Below are positions 21,301-31,700 of a stretch of 64,000 bases of DNA, piece after piece. The number at the start of each line of letters is the position of its first letter. Within the stretch, counting starts at the first letter, position 1. The position numbers and the translations under genes are program-made. Location: assembly GCF_001522545.3 (NCBI RefSeq), contig NC_031776.1, positions 37,347,957 through 37,411,956 on the forward strand, given 5' to 3'. The DNA comes from Parus major (Eukaryota; Chordata; Aves; Passeriformes; Paridae). A model generated the notes under the pieces. It did not search any database. It was not told where the DNA came from and was given only the letters and a program-made list of their open reading frames with translations.

Positions 21301-22715
21301 ACAGAAAAAATCCAATGGCTGCCCTTGTTTTATTGCTATTACTGAATGTCAGGATTGTATGCTACCGCGTCATGTAAATTTCTTCGTTGGTGTAAATATG
21401 GAAATGCCACGTTGGTCTCAAGTGCCATCCATTTGTAATGCAGTGTGTCATTGGAAAAGGAATTTGAAACATCATGCACAAAAAAAACCCCAAACCAAGA
21501 AAGTGTTATGAATTCTAAGAGGAAAAGAGCCCAAACTTTAAAAAATGAATAGTGTAATTTTAAAGCACAAAGTCCAGTCCAGTATATCCACGTCTCTCCC
21601 ATTCCCTGCCTATTTCATAAGGAACTTCACTGCCATTTTCTATGCACATGGAATAACAATAAATATGGAAGTCTCATCCATGGAAAGCTGTTCCCTGTTC
21701 ATTTTTTTTCTCATTATTTTCTGTGTGTGATATTCAGAAACAAATACCATGAAAATGAAGTCTAATTGCATGTTCTTAAGCAAATTAAACATATCAAAAC
21801 ATTTGGGCCATTTTCCCAGCTCTTTCCAGTGGAAATGTCCCAAATGTGTCAGGCTGGCAGCCCAGAGTGTGCTAAATCCAGCACCTTCCTACCAAGATTC
21901 CTCAGACTTGGGTTTTTACTTTTGATATTGGCAACCCAAGATACTTCAGAACTCTAGCCTGTTTTCTTTCCATCACTCCTCTACCCCTCCCCTTGCTCTC
22001 TCAAGGAAATTGAGGTCACCTTGCTGTCCTAGAAGTGATGGTCTCCATTCTGACTACATTCTGCTTGGATTTCTTTCTAATAAAAATGTTTCATTATTTT
22101 AAGTAACTAAATCACAAACTCTCCTGTGCTGTACAGTCTGTTACCTGTACCCTGTTTGTAACCAGCATGATTGCTCTGCATCACTGCATTTTCCTTGGGT
22201 TTTCAGGGTTTCCAGTATCCTGAAGAAGGATTGAGAACACTGGGAAAAGGCTAATGAGTTTTTCTATCAGAGTAAACAGACGTGAAGACAATCTATCTCA
22301 GCCAAGGACGGTACTCAAGCATGCGTTCTGCGTTTGAGTTACTGTATCAAAGACTAACTTTCTTACTTCTTTCCCTAAATGTCAGTTAATGTCAAACTAC
22401 CATGCTCACAATAGGTAATTTAAACATTAATAAACTTTTTTAAAAACAAAGCAAACATGACTTAGTAGCTACAAGTGGATTCCTGTAGCTGTCAACAACA
22501 GCAGGCACTAGGGGAAAGCTGTCGCTGAGACGTGCTGGAAAGTTGGTCATTTCCCATCACAGAGTGCAGAGATTCATTTGTGGCCGTCAGGTAGAGGTGA
22601 GGGAAGGACTCGGTGCTGGCTGCCCCACTTGGAAACCTCTCCAAACACTGCCATGGAGAGGGGAAAAGTGACAGTCTGCCTGGAAGGCAGAAATCTGCAG
22701 CAAGGTTCTTTATTT
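21301..22715 (+). other. PKP4 downstream flank or extended 3' UTR
   Basis: AT-rich, with additional AATAAA hexamers near 21656, 22079 and 22429. No coding evidence. It may belong to a long 3' UTR isoform. Confidence 0.5.
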
Positions 22716-22721
22716 GCTCAA
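22716..22721 (+). repeat. Target-site duplication, left copy
   Basis: gctcaa, matching 23080-23085. Confidence 0.8.
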
Positions 22722-23079
22722 TGCCGCACTATACCAGGAATGGTGAAGCACAGCACCGACTCTTCTGGGTTGCACAAGAGAGCCAGTTTTATTATTCCTG
22801 ATTTTCTTTTATAGACAGGTGCGAGAGGTAAAATTCTCATTGGTCATTAAACTGACATATCACCATCACTGGACAATTAGGAACTACACCCTTTGACTGT
22901 TTCTTGCAAGTAAACAACAAGGATCCAAACAATACCAGCAAAGGTTGTTTTCCTTCTCCAAGGACTGTTTGGATTCCTCCTTATGATTTCTCAGGCCAGA
23001 GTGAGAATTAGTTTCACACAGGCTCAAGCTAATGCCTGAAGCCTAAAAATCTCTTATTTGACCATTGTCAGTTCCCATA
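22722..23079 (-). mobile_element. Solo LTR, endogenous retrovirus class II (ERVK/alpha-like)
   Basis: A 358-bp segment flanked by the 6-bp direct repeat gctcaa (22716-22721 and 23080-23085), as expected for a class II target-site duplication. On the minus strand a TATA box (CTATAAAAG, around 22806-22814) is followed closely by AATAAA (22793-22788), the compact promoter/poly(A) layout of alpharetrovirus-like LTRs. One terminus is intact (CA at the 22722 end). The other reads TA instead of TG. No internal retroviral sequence remains, so this is a recombined solo LTR. Family naming is from memory of avian LTRs. Confidence 0.82.
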
Positions 23080-23085
23080 GCTCAA
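23080..23085 (+). repeat. Target-site duplication, right copy
   Basis: gctcaa, matching 22716-22721. Confidence 0.8.
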
Positions 23086-26000
23086 AATTAGCATCAAAGT
23101 GATATTCATGAGTTCCGTTATCCAAAGGCATCACTACTTTATTAGAGATTCTACATATTTTGTATTGAGATGCATACAACTTACAGGGCTTAAACTTACT
23201 AGTTTAAGATGCATGCACTTTCAAAAAATACGAGTTTTCTTTTTGCTCCTATTAAGGTTTTTACCCCATCAAAAAAAGTGTAATATTTATTTGGCTTGGT
23301 TTATGGCATTTTAATTCAGAGTTGATAATTACATCACAATAAAATAATGTGGAAGGTCGACCTTGTTTCTTCCCGTGGCAGGATGGTTGTGGTTGGACAG
23401 CTGTGCTGGCCTTTGCTGGTTATTCTGCTGCTGCACCCATTGCATTTTTTTTACACCCACTTTGCAGACTAACCACAGGAGCAGGAATTTTCTATTTTTG
23501 CCATTTACTAGCACACCTGCCCAGGGAACACTGCTGTGCTGAGTCCTGGGCTGTGTTTGGAAGGACTACAAGCAACATTTCAGCCGTCCACATTAACTTG
23601 CCTGCCCTCATTCTGTGGCAGCGTTCCCAGTATCTTTAAATAATGTGTAGGAGTTGAATTGACTTTTCATTTGGTTTGAACAGAAAGAAATGCTTTAAAC
23701 ATAGACAGAAAACCAAAAGCTCAGTATGACATGTGTTCAGCAATGGAATGGGCAGGTATGTGATGGTATCTGTGAAGAAACTGTTGCATTCTCCTTTTAA
23801 AACTCTGGTAAGTATTCCTGTTCTGATACTTGTCCTCACATCCCCCCATAGAGCTTGCCTCAATGTGATTAATTCCTCAATATTCTTTTTCAATTTCACT
23901 CTATTTTTTTTTTAACTACATTCCACAGACAAGGAGTAACTGTTGTCTAAATTGTTTGTATGAGCCATGTCACTGAAGATTTAGTGTGCAGTACGCTCAT
24001 TGTCACACCAGTAGAAATGGATAGTGCTGTATAAAACACAGCAGGTGTCCCTTTGGGAGACTGCAGCAGGAGCATTTCTTCAGACATCCGAGGGGCTGCA
24101 TCAGCTTGTCAGGGTCAGCTGGTTCACTGAGCAGCCCTACTCCTAGAGCAGGCCAATGCTATCAGGCACCATATCTCCCTACTGCTTCGGGGCACCCCAG
24201 ATATTAGCAAATGCATACCATTTCATTGTATGAAACAATACAACAACACCTTCTGGTCTGTTCAATGTTATATGAATTATGTGTAAAAGAATACGACAAG
24301 AAGCAGGATATGTAATGTGCTCATTTTCAGCTAGCTCTCAAAGTCAGAAAGACTGTCAAATGAACTCTGCCTATTCATTGCCAAAAAGCAATTGCACTTT
24401 GAGAAGAAACTGATCTCCATTAGGATGAAATTCCAAAGGCCTCTGTCTTAAGTATGTTACAACCTTATTCTTTAGAATCCACCCACTTATTCCACTGCCT
24501 GGCAATACTTTTTCAAACATGGGCACTTTAGGTGGATAAAACGTGATACCAAAGGTGTATCTTTTTAGTCATTCTGTGACAAAAAAAAATAAATCTATAA
24601 TTAAAATCAGCCAGTAAGGTTCCTCTGCTTAATAATGTTGCCCCTTACCTTCCAGCACCTTCCAGCCTGGAGACTTCTTTTTCTCTTTCTTTTAGTCTGA
24701 GAAGCAACCGGATCAGAACCAGGACCTGAACTTGTCAGGTTTCCTACAAGAAACAGGCAAGCTTTACAGATGTGAAGCAAGACTTATCCTCCAGATTTTG
24801 TCAATTACATATTATATGCACTAGTTATAGCAATACGAACCCCACTGAAAATATGGCTGCTTTCACTTCTCCTTGCTTTAGACAACACAGATGATCTCTC
24901 TACCATTATTAACTTGTGCTGAACTACCATAAAACAGAAAATAAAACCAAGGGTGGGGGAAGTTGAAGCATGTATTAATAAAAAATGAGCTATATACCTG
25001 CCCCAGAATATTTGTTGTCTCCATTGGTCTCCTGAAACATCTAAAACCAGCTATATTGACTCATCTAAAAAGGTATTGCCTGCCTGTCACTGAGCTTAAT
25101 AAAACAGCAGTAGTATTTCACCATTCAGTTGCCAGATATAAAACTAGTATCAGTTTATATCAGTAGCCACAATTTAGTAATTCTGACATTTGAAAACAAG
25201 CAATACTGGAAATAAGACAGAAAAGGGAAAATACTGCATAGTCATGAGGATTTAAACAACAGAGAGATCAGACTTAAAATATGACACATGAGGAAGGTAT
25301 TCCATATATCTGCATTCTAACTGCTTGTTTTAGATGTGGACTAAGTCTGGTGTATAATTATGCTAATAGCTGTCAGCTGGATTAGAGCAGACAGTCTGCT
25401 TGGGAACATGGTGATTTTTGTTCCTGCCAAGTGACTTTTCAAACTTTGCAATCAGCTAATAACCTGCCTGTAGAATGTAGATTATAAAGGAGAAATTTCC
25501 AGGAAATAGGAAGAGTTCCAGAATGCTGAAAGTATTCTCACACTCAGGAAAATTTTCTATGACTATTGTCTCTTTATCACAATTAAAATTCTGTGTCTGT
25601 CCCCAGGCTTTCCCACATCTGCCTCTGTTATGGGGAAAAAACTCATTCTGAAAATACACAGAACCATTACAATACAAATTCATTTGTAATTCAGTCATTC
25701 ACAAATTACTATCATTAAAATAAATCTAACCCCAGCATCAGATGAACTTCTCTGAAGTCTAATATTTGTGTGATGGGGAAATGGGACGGAGGATGGCAGG
25801 AAAAGCAAGAGATTTCGACTGCACTATCCCATGGCCACAGAAGGATTATTCTCTTGCTGATTCTTCTCACCCAGACAAACCAGTGTAATAATTTCCAACA
25901 GGTAAATATCTAAATGAAAACAGAAAGAAGTCTAAATAAATGAAATCATTAAATCTGGTTTACAAATCTAAGGTGGTGCTGTGGCATTGTTGAAGTAGTG

Positions 26001-27059
26001 CCAAGGGCTGCCTGTCAAGAATAAGGTGCCCCAACAAGTACTACATAAATAGGGTTTCCATACACAACAGGTTCTGCTTTAAAGATGTAAGAAGTGACAG
26101 AGGAAATGAAGTAAAGAGGGTGGAAGAAAAATTTAAAAAATGGTATATTATATTTAATATGGTAAGAAGTCAACATTAACTTACGATTTCTTATTTAAAC
26201 TAAGTTCCCATGCTTGTTCCAAGAATTCCTAGAACAGATGTACAATGGCACTAAACCTTATAATTTTTATTGCTTTAGGCAGCACACCAAAGCTGCACTA
26301 CATGACCGCCTTATGTGGTAAGTAATGAAACTTCACCTCCCCAATCTGTGCAGTAACAAACTGCTCAGGTACATAAACTGAAAAATCAGTATTTCTCTGC
26401 TGAGGCAGAGTAACGTGAATATTAAAACCCCTTACTACTGACCAAGTACTTCAGAGTAGGCTTCTTTTGTTCTGCCTTCTGCAGATCATTTTACCTGAAT
26501 TTATTTCCCCAATCAAAATCGCCACCATCCACTTCAGGCTAAATCGTTATGGGCAGAGACATGCAGCATTATTGACTTTAAGATTTGCAAAGTAAGTTGT
26601 TTTTCTGGGGAGGAAATTGCTGCTTTTCAAAACTATTTCCTGCCTCATACATACAGAATTAAACATCAGAGAGATCTAGTTTAGACTGGATGTCCTTTCA
26701 TTTTTTTCTCCTTTAAAGATCCAAGCCAATAGTAGCTACCCATAAGATGGTTGTTGTGCTATAAATACCTACTGGTTTCTTAGTCTATTTTCTCTTCCAT
26801 TTTTTTTTTTTTTTACTTAATTTCCCCCTTCTTTAGATTCCACTTAATCACATCCTATTTTTACATTCCCTCTCTCTCTCTCTTTTTTTTTTTAATCATT
26901 GAGATCAAATTAAAGACAATTCCAAATAATTACAAGACTAATTTTTTTCTTCTTTCATGTTTTGCTTTCAGAATCCCTGAAAGTGCTAATTTTTGTGATG
27001 AAATGCTTTAGCACAGCAAAGCAGAACATGCTTACAACAATGTAAGAACATCCTTTTGA
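23086..27059. other. Intergenic, no supported gene
   Basis: AT-rich sequence with short chance ORFs. CT and T runs lie at 26800-26895. A 39-nt segment at 26279-26317 is framed by good splice signals but is not otherwise supported. Confidence 0.7.
26871..26893. repeat. (CT)n followed by poly(T)
   Basis: Simple pyrimidine microsatellite. Confidence 0.85.
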
Positions 27060-27380
27060 CACTACGCTTGTGGTTCCATGAGGGGCCTGCAGGCCGGCGC
27101 AGCAGCGCGGCGGGCAGGCCGCACAGGCAGGGCCGCCCTCCGTGAGGCAGGCACCGCGGGCAGCCGTCTCCTCCGGCCGCCGAGCACCGCGGGCAGCAGA
27201 GGAGCCAGCGCCGGCCGTGCTGCGCTGCTGCTGCTGTGCTGTCTCACTCCCCGGAGCGCACACACATCCCCTTGGAACGCTGTAAGAACGCCTCAGCAGC
27301 CTTTTCTGCCGCCCTGCCCTTCCACATCCTCCTACAGCCCTGGGGGTACCGCTGTCGTGATACGAAACGTTGCAGTCACT
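27060..27380. promoter_or_regulatory. Small CpG-rich block between PKP4 and DAPL1
   Basis: About 320 bp of GC- and CpG-rich DNA in an AT-rich setting, 1.2 kb before the DAPL1 start. It holds two copies of gcaccgcgggcagc and open frames on both strands. It could be an alternative DAPL1 promoter, an enhancer or the start of a noncoding RNA. Sequence alone does not decide. Confidence 0.45.
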
Positions 27381-27737
27381 GACAGGTTCAGAAACTGACA
27401 ACTTTTGTCATCGAGATTTCATCATCCATAGCACAGTTTACAACAGAGATGGTAAACATTAAAAGATAATTCCTTAATTTTTTTTTTTGTAATTTTAAAT
27501 ACTGAAAATGTTGAGGAGTTTTTACAGTAAATAATTTCAGATTAGCTGTATCTACTTTCGGTTGTGTTTCTACTACGTTGTGTAAAACGTCAATGTTTAT
27601 TAAGGTCATGCATTTTTTTAAAGAGGGCACGAGAATGACAATATTTTACCTGTCTCAAGCAGATACTACTGATTGAAGAGGGTAAAATTTACCTCACTAA
27701 ATCAAGTCCTTTCAATCTTAAGCAATGGTTTTTAAAT
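27381..27737. other. Intergenic AT-rich spacer
   Basis: Contains a poly(T) run near 27480. Nothing else was recognised. Confidence 0.7.
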
Positions 27738-28430
27738 GTCCCTGCCCCTCACACCGCTGCCCGCCCCTCACACCGCTCTCACACCGCTCCCCGCCTCTCA
27801 CACCGCTCTCACACCGCTCCCTATCCCTCACACCGCCCTCACACCACTCTGTCTCTCACACCGCCCTCAGGCTCTCATACCGCTCTACACCGCACTCGCA
27901 CCGCTCCCTATCCCTCACACCGCGCTCACACCTCTCCCCGCCTCTCACACCACTGCCTGCCTCTCACACCGCCCTCACATCGCCCCCTATCCCTCACACC
28001 GCCCTCACACCGCCCTCAGCCTCTCACACCGCCCTTAGCCTCTCATACCGCTCAACACCGCATTCGCACCGCTCCCTATCCCTCACACCGCTCCCCGCCT
28101 CTTACACCACTGCCTGCCTCTCACACCGCCCTCACATCGCTCCCTATCCCTCACACCGCTCCCTATCCCTCACACCGCGCTCACACCGCCCTCAGCCTCT
28201 CACACCGCCCTTAGCCTCTCATACTGCTCAACACCGCACTCGCACCGCTCCCTATCCCTCACACCGCTCCCCGCCTCTCGCACCACTGCCCGCCTCTCAT
28301 ACCGCTCTCACACCGCCCTCACACCGCTCCCCGCCTCTTACACCACTGCCTGCCTCTCACACCGCCCTCACACCGCTCCCTATCCCTCACACCGCCCTCA
28401 CACCTCCTCTCACGCCACTCTCCGCCTCTC
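27738..28430. repeat. C-rich CpG minisatellite (CTCACACCGC family)
   Basis: About 690 bp built from 10-11 bp units like CTCACACCGC and roughly 20-bp variants containing CTCCCTATCC or CTCCCCGCCT. Blocks starting tctcatac at 27873, 28041 and 28217 are 168 and 176 bp apart, so a higher-order period is superposed on the short one. The plus strand has almost no G outside CpG. Long ORFs through it are artefacts of the repeat. Confidence 0.92.
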
Positions 28431-28790
28431 ACGACCACGTCCCGCCCCGAATTGCACAGGGCGCTGCCGCTCGGGTCGGTTCGCGGTTTCCAGCGCGGTT
28501 CCGTGCTCCTGCCCTGCCCTACCCTGGTTCTCGGCGCTCCCGCTCCCACCATGGCGCTGAGGAGGGGTATCCCACCGGGCCGGCGCCATCCCGCAGGTAG
28601 GGGCTGGGGCCGCTCCGGGCGCGGTGTGAGGGGCTCTGCCGCCGCACTGTCCCACACAGATGCAGCCGCTCGGCGGAGAGGAGCGGCAGTGTGGGACCGG
28701 GAATGGTGGAGGCGGGTCTGTGGTGCGCGGCCCGATGGGCCCAGCAGGTCCCGCAGCCGCCCCATTGCGGGTGCCGCTCAGTGATCGCGA
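28431..28790 (+). promoter_or_regulatory. DAPL1: DAPL1 promoter CpG island
   Basis: GC- and CpG-rich segment surrounding the DAPL1 first exon, directly after the minisatellite. No TATA box was seen upstream of the ATG, so a CpG-island-type promoter is inferred. Confidence 0.65.
28551..28596 (+). CDS. DAPL1: DAPL1 coding exon 1
   Basis: ATG in CCCACCATGG. Encodes [15 protein letters not shown] plus one base. Donor AG|GTAGGG. Its HPA joins VKAGGMR of exon 2, matching the family motif. Confidence 0.88.
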
Positions 28791-31700
28791 ACGAGTTATT
28801 GAGGGATAGCGAGAGAAATGGGTGTTCATGTTCAGTTAAATGTCTGTGTTTAATCTTACAGCCGTATCCCTCGCCTCCTGTAGTAACGTGAAGAATTTAC
28901 TTCCACTCCACCAAGACCACCCTGCCCTGATAGATCTCTCTGTGAGGCAGCTTTCGAGCAGCCTACTGTTCCAGCCGCCGCTCTGCCCGTGTGGCGGCTG
29001 TAAGGGTGTAGTACTGGGATTTTAAGAGTATAGTAGCGAGAGTAGTAGCGCCTGTGTTTGTTGGGGGAGCATGTAAGCGCATACAGTGAAAGCAGCTGCT
29101 GGGCCCTCCCAGGAGCTGTGCGGAGCTCTCTCAAACACAGTGGTGTGTGGTCTGTGTCCCGCCTGTTCTGGGACACACGCAGAGATGCTGCAGGCTCAAC
29201 CTTTGGAGCTGCGGGATGGTCACTGCAAGGAGAGCCACTGCCTTTGAAACGTGAGGAGCCGCCACTGCTAGGCTTTAAACCAGTTAGGGCTTCACCTCGG
29301 TTTATTAGGAGCAGCTAGTGCTTAAGGAGCACATACTTGTGTGTCTCCCAGTACCTCTAAGAATTGTTTTGTTTTGTTGAAAATATTTTTTGTTAGGAGG
29401 TTTTTTTACCATGCTTTTACATAAATTTTGGATGTAAATAATTTTTTTCAGCTTGTCTCTAATCCATTCTTGGATTTTTATGTGTGTGTGTGTCAGGGAT
29501 AGTTGAGCTGTACCTGAAAGGGCCTTTAAATCACTGCAGTCAGTGACCTGGAGGAGGTACTGGTCTTTCTGAACTTGCATGATAGTAAACTATCTGTTTA
29601 TGATAGTAAACTATACTGTAACTTGTAGACTTGCAAGTCTTGGTGAAACTTATGTGTGACTGCAGTGGGGACCAGCTTGGCTGAGGTGTGCAGGTAGCAG
29701 AGTAAGTGGTTTCAACCATGTACTTAGTGACCAAAGTTCGGGTGGGCATCTTTATTCTGACCAGTGTTCAGCCGAGCTATCTTTGTTCTCGCTTGGTTTG
29801 TTTTTGTGCGGTTTTCTTGTTTGAGTTTTTTTTGTTGTTGGGATTTTTTTTGGAGAGGAGAGCATAAAAGTTAATGCGTCTTCTTGCTTTCTTGTTTTAT
29901 TTTTAAAATACATGGTTTTTTAAAAAATGGAAATTAGAAAAGATTTTGTCACTTAACTGTTAGATTAAATGGCTAACAGGTCACTTATAAAAATTTTAAA
30001 ATTGAGCTCTGTATTAAAAGTTTTACGTACTTCTCTATTGCTTTGGAAAGCAAATTACAAAACAGCTTTGTGGTGCACCCCAGATGCATCTGTGTTTAAC
30101 TCTTCCCCCACCATGGATGTGTGTGAGCAGGTGGGACAGCTGTTCCTAGTGGCTAGTTTCAAGTCAGTGCAGAGATAGAAAGGAAGACAGGTTATTTTTA
30201 ATCACTCTAGATAGCGTTGTTTTGTGGGCCTATTGGTAATAGACATAATTCCAGACTCTCCATGCTTTAGTATCTCTCCCCATGTTGGGTATCTCCTCCT
30301 TGCCTAGCTCCCGTTGTGCTTTGTGTAAAGCCTCATAGTGTTAAAACGTCTGCCTTTGTCTGGATCTCCTTGTCCTGCTAAATTAAAACAAGAAACAATG
30401 CTTGTATTTAGAAATTGCCAGTCGTGCATCTGAGGGAAGGTCCCAAACAAAAAGTTGTGGGTCTAGGTTCAGTTACCTTTTTTTTTTTTACCTAAATCCA
30501 AAATTTTAGTGATTTTCCTGTTTGTGATTTGGCTAGTTCCTAAAAAGACAAGAGCCTAAAATCTGTGGGAGAATACTTGGGATAACTTGCATTGGGGTTC
30601 TGGGTGAATTGATATAAAGAGAAATGATGTCAAGAAGACCTCTTGAAAGCTGCCAGGCCTTTTTTTGTGTGATCTGGTTTGTTTTTGTTGATATTTGGCT
30701 TGGGTTTTTTTGGTTTGGTTTGTTTTTTTTTTACATATCTTGTCATCCTAGTTTGAAGATTTGAAGATGCCTCAAAGACAAGGAAGTTTCACACTTGTGA
30801 GTTGAGGGTGTTTAGAATCTCAATTCTCTTTACTGGTAGATATTTGGAAACAAACAGTTGAAACTTTCATTTCAGATACTTTTCATTTTGCAGGTAGGCT
30901 GCCAGAAGGATTAAGTTCACTCTAGGTCTCCTGTGTATTTGCAGCTGTAAGATGATTGTGCAAAGAATTTGCTGCTTATGCAGCAGTGTAATTAACTGTA
31001 TTATGCCATTTTATAAAGAGAAGAAAAGCCAAGTCTAGCTATAGCATAACTCTGATATTGGAGTGCTGCTTTTGACATGACTGAGGGAGAATTTTTGTTT
31101 TTAAAATAAACCCACAATCAAGAAATACAAGGTCAGGAGTCAGATTTGGTAGAAAATGCGTGTTAGTTACAGATGGATACAGGTGCATTTCTCATGCTAG
31201 CTAGTTGAGTAACTCTAGAAATCTTTCCCCATTCCCTATTCTCTCCTTCCCCCAAATTTAAACTCTCACCTTGATTGTTCATGATCAGAATAGGAGTCTT
31301 GCCGAGAGGTGAAGCAACTTGTTCAACAGCATGAAAAAAGAACACTAAGGTTGTTCTTTCTTACTTACTCACAGTTTTAAAACTTAAAATGCTCTTCTGA
31401 AGAGAAAGTATTTGTTTTAAGAGAATGTTTTAGATAACTTTACGTGTTCTTTGTTCAGAATTCATTTTTCAGACATGCCTCAGAAGGTAAATTGTTATTG
31501 TTAGGTCACCTGTAGCTTAGTTAGTGTTAATTAGTTTTGATTGGCAGATATGTTAATAAAATATAATTAACCATGTTGGAACACAAGATGAGTATACATC
31601 TGGTTCTTATCTGCATTATTAGATTTATTCTGGAATACCCTGAACTAATCATGAAACCCTTACTGCTGTTAGTCACATTGTTCAAAACCCTGAAAGTGGT

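Noticed and set aside
24690..24740. Possible small exon after tttcttttag, ending before gtttcc
   Set aside because: The donor is weak, there is no protein match, and nothing nearby would splice to it.
26955..27401. 148-codon minus-strand open frame over the CpG-rich block
   Set aside because: Composition-driven, no recognised motif, and its ends run into AT-rich sequence.
27725..28600. 291-codon plus-strand open frame, overlapping a second open frame of 100 codons
   Set aside because: It runs through the minisatellite, and both frames stay open because the repeat lacks stop words. It enters DAPL1 exon 1 out of frame.
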